From NCBI RefSeq assembly GCF_001653235.2, contig NC_035790.1:6882001-6946000 (forward strand): a stretch of 64,000 nt of DNA. The letters run 5' to 3'. Source of the stretch: Pochonia chlamydosporia 170 (taxonomy: Eukaryota; Ascomycota; Sordariomycetes; Hypocreales; Clavicipitaceae). Positions 24,530 to 35,571 of this stretch are shown here, piece after piece; the first letter of the stretch is position 1; each line of letters starts with the position of its first letter. Both the position numbers and the translations under genes were made by a program. The notes under the pieces are model-generated. The model saw only the letters and a list, made by a program, of their open reading frames with translations, had not been told where the DNA came from and made no database searches.

Positions 24530-26974
24530 TCAATCAGGGAATAGAATAAGGTTGGCGATCCGGACGACCTCGTTTTCTGCCGAAGGGGCCGCAGCCTTTG
24601 AAACAAGGTTCTTTCGAGCTTCCGGAGTGTCCTCCTCATCATCTGGTAGCCATGGTTGGAGCCCCATTGCTCGTAGAGCTGACGCACCGCCCAACTCCGC
24701 AATTTCCTTCTCACCAGGCATGACGTTTGTGTCCTCGGCTACAGTTCCTCTCCCAGACGAGTCGAAGTCCGGACCCGGCTGTCCTCGCTGAAATGCTTTC
24801 CTTTGGCGTGCAAGATACAAAGCGTTCGTTTGCGTGAGGGGAGCTGCGGGGATATAAACAAGCATGCTAATATCGTCTGCTCCGGGGGTACTGGGAGTAT
24901 GCAAGCCCTGGCCACTGTTACTGGATATGTGATATGGAAGGTCGGGATGCCAGAATATGTAGTCGCCTGGTTGTAGGGTTGGCAGGGTAACAAGGCTGCT
25001 TCGTAGGTAAAGATGAGGATGCCATCGCTCCGTGAGGCGTTGCGCATGACCTGGCACAGCACCGTGGATCGTTGTGTCTGGTTCATGCTGAAGCTCCCAG
25101 TTGCTGGCGTCAAGATAGGCGTCCCATTCCGCTCCAGATCTTCTTTCTGGCGCCGGGGTTTTCGCGGCAAAAAAAGGTCGGAGAAGGTAATAGGCAGTTG
25201 CAAGTTTCGGTGACGGTAGAAGTCGCAGCATCCCTGGCTCGATTGTAGAGAGTGCTAGAAGTCCCTGAAACATTCTAAATATGGTACAAGCACCATATCC
25301 GTTATATAAATCCATTGTTGAAGAAGCACGTCCGGTACACTCCCAAGGTTCGTAGTCCTCCCATCGGCCATGAAACACTTTGTCATAAGTTTGACTGCGT
25401 CCATAACCGTCAGGCTCCCATCTTTCCAGAGAACCATTATCCACTTGCGCGATGATTCCCGCTGCTGACTGAAGGGCTGTTATCCAATCATCTGCAGATT
25501 GTGATGCGAGGAGCTGCGACTGCAATTGTTGTTGAGGTTCTCGAGGTGATGGCTGTGAGCGAGGCCAGGCGAAATTCAAACCTGGGGTGGATGACGTTGT
25601 ATTCGGTAGTTTTGGAGTTCCAGTACCGCTTGTGCTGGCGTCGAAGCCTCCTCCATGAACACGTAGTCGATCAACATATGTAATAGGGAGGCGAGTCTCA
25701 AGGCGGCCGTCTTCCTGCGCCTCCCACAAACTCATCATGAATCTCTGGGCATGTAGAACATTACCATGGGCTCGGCAGCGCACTTGTGCCGGTGTCCAAA
25801 AGCAGTCAAAGCAAGTTGGATCTTGCACAGGTGCCCGGAAATGCGGCAAAAGAGACGTTCTGTGTTCTTGGTTACCAGTGGTGGGTTCGGGTTCGGTTTG
25901 TCCACCACCATATCCTCTTCTTCGACCATCCAAGTATCGCACTGTGTCCCGAACTGCAGAGTCAACTTCTTGGCGAGGAATAACTTTGCGAACGACGCCA
26001 ACACCATAGCGGCGCAGGTCGCGGCCAAAACGTGCTGTTTGCGCAGGGTCTTTGAGATCATTGAACTCAACCGACGGAATTAGGTGAGCGCCGAGGCCCT
26101 CGATATGATCGACTTCACTGCGAAGAGCAACAATAAGTCGACCCCAGGAAGCTTCTAGCTCGGCCTCATGTCCCGCGATTAACCCCTTCTTGATCTTGGC
26201 AAATCTTTGGGGCAGGGGGATAGGATCAGGCCCCCAGAGCGACAGCACTGGGGGCTCCATACTCTCCAAAGACGTGGTCGATGTAGAAGAAGCCGACTTG
26301 GCGGGTCGGTCAGTGCCTGGCGAGATGCACGATGAGGTTGGAGGGGTCTTCTGTAAAGGGTGGTCTAGTTCATCAGCAGTTGGTTTGTTGCTTCCATCGG
26401 TGTTGTATGGCTGGCTTTGAGATCTGGTGTGAGATCTGCTAAAGGGCCGGTCATGAAGGTGAAGTTGGCTGTGGGTGTGTCGATGGTGGTGAAAATCGTG
26501 GCTATTTTCACCTTCTTGTTGGTGCCGCACTTGTTGCACTTGCACTCGCGCTTGCCTTGACCTGCTTTTCAACTTGGAAGTGGCCACACTGGCAGGTGCT
26601 GCGCCAGCACCGTCGCTCCTGCCTCCACGGATTGCCACGGCCGCCAATTGGTCCGTCTCCGATGAACTGCTCTCATGGCTGGTGATGGCCACATTATCCA
26701 ACCCAGCAGAAGCATCCCTCAGCTCCAGTCCGTTTGGTTTTTTCCGGCCCTTTCTCCTTCGTCCTCCTCCTCGTCGTCTGCCACTACCTATCTTTGCGTG
26801 GCCATCGCTACTGTTGGCCGACGTCTCACTGCTTCTCCTTCGCCGCTTTGTTCCCAAACTTGCAGACTTCGCAGTCTGTCCAAGGCTTATGCTGACCGAT
26901 AAACTAGGCATGCTTCCATTGTCCAGATCAGCTTGCGGCTGAGAAGACGGAACTATTAGTGATGAGGTCGCCAT
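24530..26974 (-). CDS. DUF1479 family protein, putative 2-oxoglutarate/Fe(II) oxygenase fold
   Basis: The first in-frame ATG at 26974 gives 814 aa. The frame stays open about 76 codons further upstream without an ATG, so a spliced upstream start is possible. Residues about 1-240 are low-complexity (Arg, Ser, Gly and His-rich, with several basic runs). Residues about 240-790 match the fungal/bacterial DUF1479 (YbiU-like) family: an N-terminal FAKIKKGLI stretch, a central WECTGR and FRMFQGLL, and a late PGDYIFWHPDLPYHIS segment that looks like the distal metal-binding strand of a jelly-roll oxygenase. The substrate is unknown. It is convergent with the NRPS, 154 bp between stops. Known family members are usually 450-500 aa, so the N-terminal half is unusual. 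A role in siderophore metabolism is speculative. Confidence 0.8.
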   Translation of the reverse strand: MATSSLIVPSSQPQADLDNGSMPSLSVSISLGQTAKSASLGTKRRRRSSETSANSSDGHAKIGSGRRRGGGRRRKGRKKPNGLELRDASAGLDNVAITSHESSSSETDQLAAVAIRGGRSDGAGAAPASVATSKLKSRSRQARVQVQQVRHQQEGENSHDFHHHRHTHSQLHLHDRPFSRSHTRSQSQPYNTDGSNKPTADELDHPLQKTPPTSSCISPGTDRPAKSASSTSTTSLESMEPPVLSLWGPDPIPLPQRFAKIKKGLIAGHEAELEASWGRLIVALRSEVDHIEGLGAHLIPSVEFNDLKDPAQTARFGRDLRRYGVGVVRKVIPRQEVDSAVRDTVRYLDGRRRGYGGGQTEPEPTTGNQEHRTSLLPHFRAPVQDPTCFDCFWTPAQVRCRAHGNVLHAQRFMMSLWEAQEDGRLETRLPITYVDRLRVHGGGFDASTSGTGTPKLPNTTSSTPGLNFAWPRSQPSPREPQQQLQSQLLASQSADDWITALQSAAGIIAQVDNGSLERWEPDGYGRSQTYDKVFHGRWEDYEPWECTGRASSTMDLYNGYGACTIFRMFQGLLALSTIEPGMLRLLPSPKLATAYYLLRPFFAAKTPAPERRSGAEWDAYLDASNWELQHEPDTTIHGAVPGHAQRLTERWHPHLYLRSSLVTLPTLQPGDYIFWHPDLPYHISSNSGQGLHTPSTPGADDISMLVYIPAAPLTQTNALYLARQRKAFQRGQPGPDFDSSGRGTVAEDTNVMPGEKEIAELGGASALRAMGLQPWLPDDEEDTPEARKNLVSKAAAPSAENEVVRIANLILFPD

Positions 26975-28022
26975 TGCCAGGTAAAAGTTCAACCGGGTCG
27001 TTGAACCTGTTGCTTCCTCCCACCGCTGTCTCCGAACCCGGGTAATATACAACGGGTGTTGACCTTCTGGCAATTCCAGCTCCAATCTTGCCGGGCCTTG
27101 CGCTGAAAGTCTGAGGGAAATGTGCGAGTAGGGTTCACCTTGTGTTTTACTGTCAGAGTCTTGAGTTTTGAAGGAGGAAACATTATTTATTGGGCTCTCC
27201 AATTATTCTTATCGAGCAAATGTTCCAAGGGCATTTCGACCGTTTCGCACCGCCGCCTCCATCCATGAAATAAGTCGCTGGCCAATGAGATACGCCGGGG
27301 AGCATCGCAGCATGTTGTTTAGGCAAAACGGGCCCAAATAGTTGCGTTTCTTCGGGCCTTGATTCCGCAAGTTCGACCCCGCCTCCCTTGCACCGTCCCG
27401 AAATACCGGGCCTGTTTCCCGCCCCATGGAATGTACTGCTAGATACGCGGGTTTCGGATTGCCATGTTGCAGTCGGTCGGTCTGGGCATGCAAATGTGAT
27501 TCGCATTTACGCCGCATTTGGACCCTGTTCTTTGGTAAGTTTGATCGTGAGCAATCAGGACGCGGCATTCCTTCTAGAACGCATATGGATGTCCCGCTGG
27601 CGCAAGTCTGCCTTCTCGATATATTCACGATGAGATGCTGGGTAAGGTTGAAGTGGTAAAAGCCAAGGTGAGCCGTCACAACAGCCTACACTTTACAACA
27701 CATATCCGAAAAGGAAGTGACATTTCACATTTACAAGCGGGTTCGGTGCAGGGGTTAAATAAGGAAGAAAAGACTGTCTGATTTAGGGTCCTAAAAGCAG
27801 TCCTGCTATACATACAATTCGTTTTGAGCTTCGGATATCATCATCGCACAACGCCGGCGGGTCCAACAGTAGAACAGAAAACCAAAACTTTGCGCACCCC
27901 ACACAACGGAGCATAAACCTTGTCATTATCACATTCAACACGTCAGGCGGCTCTTATCGCGCCATCTTTCCTCAAATTCACCCCTCGATGGCCACGCACA
28001 CACGCAAAACTCCCAGCGAGGC
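26975..28022. other. Intergenic between DUF1479 gene and choline oxidase gene
   Basis: The DUF1479 promoter or 5' region faces the 3' end of the GMC oxidoreductase gene. An open frame without ATG continues to about 27,202 and may be part of a first exon. Otherwise no gene or clear repeat is seen. Confidence 0.5.
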
Positions 28023-29657
28023 TTACAACCTTGCGGGCTTGTTATCGGCCTTCCATCCTTCCCCGGCGGCGATCATCTCAGCAGCACGCTCACCAATGGA
28101 CAGAACAGTAATCATGGGGTTGATGGTCGGCATTTCAGGGAAAATACCCGCGTCAGCAATGCGCAGGTTCTTGATGCCACGGACCTTTAGCTCTGGGTCA
28201 ACCACGGCAAGCTTGTCCTTGGTAACATCACCCATCTTGGTTGTACCAGCAGGGTGGTAGACAGTATGAGCGACACGGCGAGCATACTCGCTAATTTCCT
28301 CATCAGTCTGGACCTTGGGGCCAGGTGCCACCTCCTCCTTAAGCCATTCCTTGAACGGGCTCTGTTGTGCGATCTTTCGGGCTGCTTTGATCCCTTCAAC
28401 TAGGGTTGCGGCATCATAACCCTCAGGGTCAGTGAAGTAGCGGAAATCAAGCGCAGGCTTAACAGCCGGGTCGGCTGAGGTGAGGTAAACTCGACCACGA
28501 GAGCGAGCACGAGGAATGTTGGGGGTCATACAGAATGCATAGCCATCCTGGATGACGGGATAACCCAAACGCTCTGTGTTCAGGCAGAACGGGATCTGAT
28601 AGCAGTGCATCATGATGTCAGCAGCATCACCATCATGACCTGCCGCGTTCGTTGGCTCGCGGCGAAGAAAGACTCCAGCGTCTGAGTCCATGGTGGTCTG
28701 GTTGGGAGGTACGGGCTTCTTGAGCTCCCACATGATGATAGTCTCAGGATGATCAATCAAATTTTCTCCAACGCCGGGAATGTCCTTTACAACATCAAGA
28801 CCCAAGCTCTCCAGTTGGGCGCGGGGTCCCAAGCCGGAGTGGAGCATGAGACGCGGGGTGTCAACGGCACCAGCCGAAAGAATGATCTCCTTGCGAGGCT
28901 TTAGGAGCAATTTCTGGCCGTTCGAAATAATATACACGCCGGTGGCGACGTCATTCTCGACAACGATCTTATTGACCCAGGCTTTGGTGAGGACGGTCAA
29001 GTTGGGGCGGCGCTCTTCACCTCGGAGGATCGGGTGAATGTAAGCGACGGAAGCGCTACTACGGTAGCCGTTGTCTGGGTTGTAAGAAATGGAGAAGAAA
29101 CCAGCGCCTTGCGTGAGCTGGCCCTTCGTTCGAATCTCCTCGTTGAAGTCGGGGATGATTGGAATATTGTAGGCATCGGAGCAAGCCTTGACCCAATCCT
29201 TGCAAAGCTGGTTGCGATGGCGGGCGTGGACGGGTTGGAACGTGTTGCGCAAGTTATCAGCATGGCGCATCATGTTTTCAAAGGTCCAGCCTTTGCAGCC
29301 CTGTTCAACCCAGCGGTCCATGTCATGGCGGAAGGGCCGGAAAGAGATCAGTGTGTTGTGAGAAGAGCAACCACCGAGAACCTTGGCGCGAGAGTGGCGG
29401 ATGTATGAGTTGCCCATGGGTTGCTCAACAGTGCCGTAATCGTAGTCGAGGTCGCCGCCCAGCAAAGTGAGCCATTGACGGAGATCGAGAACATTGTTAA
29501 GGTTGAAGTCGGAAGGGCCAGCTTCGATCAAGAGCACTTTGCGCTCAGGAAGATAGCTGGAGAGGCGAGAGGCAATGACACAGCCAGCCGTGCCACCACC
29601 GACAATGATGTAGTCATACGAGGACTCGGAGCCCAGGGGGAGATACTGCGTAGTCAT
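28023..29657 (-). CDS. Choline oxidase/dehydrogenase, GMC oxidoreductase family, PTS1-tagged
   Basis: FAD enzyme predicted to oxidise choline to betaine aldehyde (and possibly on to glycine betaine), giving H2O2 if it acts as an oxidase. The ATG at 29657 gives 544 aa, the usual size; it lies directly before the dinucleotide fold (VGGGTAGC, residues about 19-26). GMC signature 1 appears as LGGCSSHN and signature 2 as ILSAGAVDTPR. The C-terminal HPAGTTKMG and PTINPM segments carry the expected catalytic His and Asn. The protein ends in Ala-Arg-Leu, a peroxisomal PTS1-type tripeptide. No introns are seen. A betaine aldehyde dehydrogenase lies divergently 4.1 kb away, which is the main reason to prefer choline over other GMC substrates. 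Confidence 0.85.
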   Translation of the reverse strand: MTTQYLPLGSESSYDYIIVGGGTAGCVIASRLSSYLPERKVLLIEAGPSDFNLNNVLDLRQWLTLLGGDLDYDYGTVEQPMGNSYIRHSRAKVLGGCSSHNTLISFRPFRHDMDRWVEQGCKGWTFENMMRHADNLRNTFQPVHARHRNQLCKDWVKACSDAYNIPIIPDFNEEIRTKGQLTQGAGFFSISYNPDNGYRSSASVAYIHPILRGEERRPNLTVLTKAWVNKIVVENDVATGVYIISNGQKLLLKPRKEIILSAGAVDTPRLMLHSGLGPRAQLESLGLDVVKDIPGVGENLIDHPETIIMWELKKPVPPNQTTMDSDAGVFLRREPTNAAGHDGDAADIMMHCYQIPFCLNTERLGYPVIQDGYAFCMTPNIPRARSRGRVYLTSADPAVKPALDFRYFTDPEGYDAATLVEGIKAARKIAQQSPFKEWLKEEVAPGPKVQTDEEISEYARRVAHTVYHPAGTTKMGDVTKDKLAVVDPELKVRGIKNLRIADAGIFPEMPTINPMITVLSIGERAAEMIAAGEGWKADNKPARL

Positions 29658-32600
29658 TTTGGCTTGGTTCAGTTTTATTAGCAAGCTTGTCGACCAAATT
29701 CGGTTCAATTGGAGCTCTGGAAGAGACAGAGACGAGTTCTGACTGAGCGGTGGACGTGGAGGGAGGAGGGATGGGTGTAAGTGACAACGTCCTGCACCAA
29801 TTGGAGTTACGTCAATGGCCACACAGAGCGGTGTGTCAAGTCGACCCAGTGAGTAAGAAGGATAAGATATGTGACAAGGCGGGATTATGGAGGTGAAGAG
29901 CACAAGAACAAAAAGAGGGTGGGCGAAGCATGTTTAAGTTAAGTCGAAAGCCATTCCTTCCAGTACAATGTATCACGCGATGGGGCGGGACCCTTGGGTG
30001 TTGGACGCAGCACCAACTTTTTTTTACCAGACCAGACCTCTTGTTTCGCATGTCAAGCACGACAGTGGAACCCCGATGGCCACCAACATTTCACCAAGGC
30101 CGGTGCATACGAGCCACTCGTGCAGAATGGGCGATATGGGGGGTGAAATGCAGGTTCGCCAGCTATCGAACCAGTGAGATGGCAGACTATCAAAATTTCG
30201 GGGCGCCGAAGGCGGGTTTAGTCGATGGCTGCCCCAGCTGCCACCAACAGAGATGCTGATTCCAGTGAGTATTGAAGCTTCAGAACCACGGCTTGCACGG
30301 ACAAGGCGGCTCGAAAAGACCGTGTGTTCTGTCCAAGACACTGTGTGGGATGGACAAAGTTTGGTGACGCACACCGTACGATAGTTGAGCATGGGCTGAA
30401 CAGCCGCGCAACGTGGAGACGGACTGGGTAACTTAGCAGAGAGCGGGGACAACTACGCAGGAGGCTTGCAAGGCTGTTTCCTCAAATCAAAGTGGACTTG
30501 AATGGAACTAGGCAAGATCCATTTGACGGAATGGGGCCTTCAAGGACAGCCACAAAAGGCTGATACAACGCTTGCGCATGCTGTGGGCTGGACATTTGGG
30601 AACATTTGACAAGTCGGACACGGAACGGTAGCTTGGCGTTGGACAGTGTATTCCGAAAAGAAAACTGCTCCAGCTTTCGAACAGCACAGAGTGGCAAACA
30701 GAGAACGAGTTGGTTTGTTCCAGGAGGTTGACGGGACACGGCATGTTGTTGCTGCAGCAGGGGCTGGTGCATATATTGGCATCTCGCGTACGGCAGACAT
30801 GGCGCATGACGGAGTGGTGTACATTCATCGCCACGGGGTGATAGAGAACCAATGGCATTCGCTGCAAAGCTGAAGGATCAATGAATTGACGATGGTTCAT
30901 CAAGTGCCCATGTGTGCCCATGTCTGGTCATGAGCACGGATGGCGGCCGGACAGCACAAACCGAACGAGACAAGGGACTGGCTTACTAGGATGGACCCTT
31001 CAAGAGGTTGGGGGATGGGCAAGCGTAACGAATCTCCTACTCCTCACGGCTATTTCTCGCAATTGAGAGCAATTCCCAGGATGCGAAAAAGCCTCTTGTG
31101 GTGATCAGGAAATGCGAATTTGCTGGCATATTCCCCTGCGCCACGCTCATAGCGTGCCATAATTTGCAACAAAAGATAACGAGTAAGCCTCTGCAAAGTC
31201 CAACTTACAACCACCCTGCGTGGTGGAGGCAGCAGGTAAGAATTCCACTAGGTGCCGAGCATGGGTTGAAACAGACCATGTCTGTGGAACTTGACTGTAA
31301 CACTGCACAGAACCCCAGTGTAAAGCTGTTCTTTGACCAACGTCCTCAATGTGAGGGGGAGGCGGCGCCACCAAGGAGGACGAGGGCAAACTAATCGAGT
31401 GTGCTGCCTTCGAAGCACGTACGTAACTTCAATGGACAAGTTGTCCAAACCTCAACTTGTCTCATGCCGAAAGACGAGTGACTCGGCATTCGGTGTATAT
31501 GCACGAAGTGTCAATAGATAACCAAACGAGGGTTTGGTAGATTGATGGGTGGTGGTAGGGCCTGACAACTGATCAATATCGACCACCAATGGCAGCGGAA
31601 GTTGCCAAGGATCGGAACCCGGCGAACGGATGAATTAGCGAAGGAAACTGCACTGAGTTCCATGTAAGTCAGGTGGCTTAAGTCGTCTTTCGAAGAGCGG
31701 TATGATTCAGGTCAACAAATGTGTCCTGAATGGGCGAGGATTTATTTCGTCTTCTGCCATCGTCGCTTCCAGTGCAGATCGACAGAAATCAGCATGCACC
31801 ATGTACCTGGGTATCTGGACCTCCATTCGTCTCCATCTCAAGGAGGGGCTTCTGTCGGACTTCTGGGGTCCTGGCGCCGAGAAAGGCAACAATTGCTGGT
31901 TGGTGAGAAAACAGCATTGTGGGCCAGATGAAATCTCAGATCCTGAACACACGTGCAGATAGTGCGCCGCCATGCTCAGTGTGATGGGATTGGGGGAGTT
32001 ATCGTCATGAGGAGAGTGTACCCGCGGGGAAAGAATAAGGGACGAAGAGGCTCACAAATCCTATGTGTGATGATATACTACGATGATGGCGTATGAGCCC
32101 TCAACACTGGGACAAACTTGGGAGATTTTGGGATGATGGGATGATGGACTACACCGACGTCGAAACTCAAGGATGCCGCGGTCCCTGGCGAAATGGCATT
32201 GAGTATTGCAAGGGTAATGAGCCATTTGGCCACCTTAGTGACATGGGAACTTGAAAGGGCCAGGATTACGTGGTAAGCGTCATGCTGGTCGGCATGGCTA
32301 CTCCAAAGATCAGGTCAAAGTGTCTTGGCGTGGTGTTTGCAATTAGAGGCAACGAACACATGGTCTGAGGTCAGTGGTCTTATTGCTTCTTGACTATTAC
32401 GAGCATTATCAAAATAGGGCTCGTTATACCCCGCGTTTGGCACTTTCGGTGTATAGACAATACAATTTGGTAGATATGCCAGGGTGGATATGGAATATCA
32501 TACTGTTCTGGTATATTTGATAAATGGTATTTGTCGGCTGAGATGGACAGACAAGTCAAGACAAGTCAAGCTAAGTCAAGCACGCACTTGCTGAGAATGA

Positions 32601-33802
32601 CGTCGTTGTGGTCCTCTCATCCCCACCTGTCAGACTAGCAACGATGGAAAGGAAAGAAAAAAGATGCAAGCGAATCAGACTTGACTGAATAGAAAACTCG
32701 AAGTCGAGCAGGTCAAGTCCCTTTACCGCCTAGTGCGTGGATATGGGCAAAATTCGTAACAGGATCCACATGAGATGCCCCAGATGCAGCCGAACTTCCC
32801 AGGATGGATTTGGCGCGGTGGTTGGTCGTGTGCTACTTTGTGCATGAGTCAATACATTTTTCCCAGAGCGAAGATTCCAAGGACAGGGTAGCAAGGTACT
32901 TCGTAAAGTGGCACGGGTGAGATAACCAAAACCGAATGGGAATGCTTTTGGCTTCAATATTTGGCAGTTGTTGAAGGACTGCTCATACCACTTTTCGTTT
33001 CGGCGGAATCCAGTCCAGTCTCATGACATTCGAGGGGCACGAAACCCGAGAAAGCTTGAGCTCTGCCAGCCACCCAAGCTGTTGGCCAGTTACTTCGGTT
33101 GGTGAAAAGCCCAAAGATTGAGCCACCATGGGACTAGAGGCTGTTTTACTGGTTGCTGGTGAAGGGTTCACTGCCACTTGCCAATGATGCTGGATGCTTT
33201 GCTAGAAAAGGCTGAAGCTAGATGGAGGGGAAATCGTGGTTGCATGCCAAAACGTAACAGCTGCCGTCGGCCACGCCGTGAAAGTGTGAGTGGGAGTGAG
33301 TGACCGAATATTGATGGAGATTGATGAGATTGGCATTGAAGGTGAAATTGAGCCAGAACAGTCTCTGCTGGTCTCTGGTGGCGGCGACTCGCGGACCTCG
33401 GAAACGTGGAGCTTGGAGCTCAATTTGGCTGGCGGCATGGATTTGATGGATTTGATGGATGGCACCGGTCGAACTTCTCATTGGCATCCGAAAGAAAGCT
33501 CAAGCTGCAATTGAATCCCGCCCACTTTAAAGTTTGCCCACTTCAAGTACATGTATCGTTCGCCTCTTCATCACACCCTCATCATCACTACGAACTACTC
33601 TGTGACCAATCCGCCGTCAATCTCTATCACTTCAGGATTCCAACTGATAATCACCTTTTTTTGATACAGATTGCAAGGGCATTCTACTTGCAAAGGAGCT
33701 GGACTTCTGCACCTTGTGAAGCTCTGTGAGACAGACACACGCACACACAAACAAACTCACCAGTGACAAGCAGCTTCCACAGCTCCAACCTCCTCCATCA
33801 TC
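29658..33802. other. Gene-free divergent region between the two betaine genes
   Basis: This is 4.1 kb with only short, motif-free frames on both strands. It holds a threefold 10-bp direct repeat at 32551-32580. It presumably contains the two divergent promoters, with a pyrimidine-rich leader just before 33,803. No gene, transposon or RNA gene was recognised. Confidence 0.55.
32551..32580 (+). repeat. Three tandem 10-bp units related to ACAAGTCAAG
   Basis: Two exact copies are followed by a third with two changes at the start (CTAAGTCAAG). It lies about 1.2 kb upstream of the betaine aldehyde dehydrogenase start. It could be a repeated regulatory element or simple tandem duplication. Confidence 0.7.
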
Positions 33803-35332
33803 ATGACATTCGCAAAGGAGATTCACACCTTCCACTCGGGCAAACCCCAACCCCAGACGTCTTCTTCTTCTTCGACATTCAAATCCATTGATCCGACGAC
33901 TGGCGAGCCTCTCGCAACCATCTACACCACAACTTCTACCCAGCTTGACGATGCCATAGCCGCCGCGCAAACAGCCTTCCCCATATGGTCCCAGACTCCT
34001 GCTCCCAAGCGAGCAGCCATTCTCCTCCGCGCCGCTGCTCTATTGCGCGAGCGCAACGATGAACTCGCCCTCACAGAGACCCTCGATACCGGCAAGGCTT
34101 GGTCTGAGACGTCCACCGTCGATGTCGTCACTGGCGCTGATGTCCTCGAGTACTATGCCCAGTTCATTGCTGGAGGTCTCCCCGGTCAGCATACCCGCCT
34201 CCGCCAGGATGCGTATATCCTCACAACGCACGAACCGCTAGGCGTCTGTGCTGGAATCGGTGCCTGGAACTATCCTATCCAGATTGCTCTGTGGAAATCC
34301 GCGGCTTGTCTGGCTGCTGGCAACTGCATGGTGTACAAGCCCAGCGAGGTTACGCCTCTGCATGCAAACACCTTGGCGCAGATTTACATTGAGGCTGGTC
34401 TACCTGCTGGTGTATTCAACGTTGTCTACGGCGATGGCCCGGCTGTCGGTGCGCCTCTGGTTGCTCATCCCGGCATTGCGAAGGTGAGCTTCACCGGCCA
34501 AGTGAGCACCGGCAGCAAGGTAGCCAGCGAAGCTGTCAAGAACATGAAGAGTGTCACCATGGAGCTCGGCGGAAAAAGTCCCGTCGTTATTCTCCCCGAT
34601 GCTGATGCCGACGAAGCCGCCGACGTGGCCATGGCCGCAAACTTCTTCTCCACGGGCCAAGTCTGCACCAACGGCACGCGAGTCTTCGTCCCGGATACCC
34701 TGCTCCCCGCCGTCGAAAAGGCCCTCGTGCAGCGATGCCGCGATGGTATTCGCATGGGTCTCCCCCGCGATGAAAAGACCAACTATGGCCCCGTTGTCAG
34801 TGCAGCACAACGCGACAAGATCAACATGTACATCAAGCATGGCAAGGAGGTCGACCGCGCAAAGGTCCTCTACGACGGTGCTTCCGATGCCCAGAAGAAC
34901 AAGCCTACACCGGGCGGCTTCTGGGTTCCCCCCGTCATCTTCACCAACTGCACAGACAATATGCGAGTGGCTCGTGAGGAAATCTTTGGGCCCGTAATGT
35001 GCGTCCTGCCATACAAGGTGTCGGGCAAGTCTCAGCAAGACTGGATGGCAGAGGTGGTTCGACGGGCAAACGATACACCCATGGGTCTCGCAGCGGGTGT
35101 TGTGTCGAGTGATGTTGGTCTTGCGCAGGACGTGGTGAGACAGTTGGAGGCTGGTATTACGTGGATCAATACATGGGGCGAGTCGCCGGCGGAGATGCCC
35201 GTGGGAGGATGGAAGATGAGCGGCATTGGACTGGAGAATGGACATGAGGGTATCCAGGCGTATATGAGAGTCAAGAGCACGTTGGTGCAGTTGGGTAAGG
35301 GTGCTTGCAAGGGCTTGTTTGCCAAGTTGTAG
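33803..35332 (+). CDS. Betaine aldehyde dehydrogenase, PTS1-tagged
   Basis: NAD(P)-dependent oxidation of betaine aldehyde to glycine betaine, an osmoprotectant and methyl donor. A single exon of 509 aa, normal for the ALDH superfamily; the ATG follows a CT-rich leader. The glycine-rich VSFTGQVSTGS, the general-base Glu254 in MELGGKSPV and the nucleophile Cys288 in GQVCTNGTRVF are all present, with the late EEIFGPVMCV motif. The C-terminus is Ala-Lys-Leu, a strong peroxisomal PTS1. Its divergent neighbour is the choline oxidase, also PTS1-tagged, so the two consecutive steps are likely co-compartmented. The third base is strongly biased to C and G, suggesting good expression. Another aldehyde substrate is possible, but the neighbour argues for betaine aldehyde. 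Confidence 0.9.
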   Translation: MTFAKEIHTFHSGKPQPQTSSSSSTFKSIDPTTGEPLATIYTTTSTQLDDAIAAAQTAFPIWSQTPAPKRAAILLRAAALLRERNDELALTETLDTGKAWSETSTVDVVTGADVLEYYAQFIAGGLPGQHTRLRQDAYILTTHEPLGVCAGIGAWNYPIQIALWKSAACLAAGNCMVYKPSEVTPLHANTLAQIYIEAGLPAGVFNVVYGDGPAVGAPLVAHPGIAKVSFTGQVSTGSKVASEAVKNMKSVTMELGGKSPVVILPDADADEAADVAMAANFFSTGQVCTNGTRVFVPDTLLPAVEKALVQRCRDGIRMGLPRDEKTNYGPVVSAAQRDKINMYIKHGKEVDRAKVLYDGASDAQKNKPTPGGFWVPPVIFTNCTDNMRVAREEIFGPVMCVLPYKVSGKSQQDWMAEVVRRANDTPMGLAAGVVSSDVGLAQDVVRQLEAGITWINTWGESPAEMPVGGWKMSGIGLENGHEGIQAYMRVKSTLVQLGKGACKGLFAKL

Positions 35333-35571
35333 TCTAGTCTACTCGGTGCGATTGAAGGTTGAAGGCTGGGTTTTGGTTTAGCGATGCTAAAATATGTATA
35401 CCATGTACTTTTTGAACATTTGTTCAAGATATGACAACCATGTTCCCAGTCGCCTCACACTTGAAGCCTCGTCACAAATAAGTTCTTATGCCAAACAAAC
35501 ACTCCAATACATCCCGCTCACACCAATCTCATAACCAACACACCACACCCAACATCCAACAACATCAGACC

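Noticed and set aside
34400..35245. 281-codon frame antisense to betaine aldehyde dehydrogenase
   Set aside because: Shadow frame created by the strong third-position bias of the real gene.
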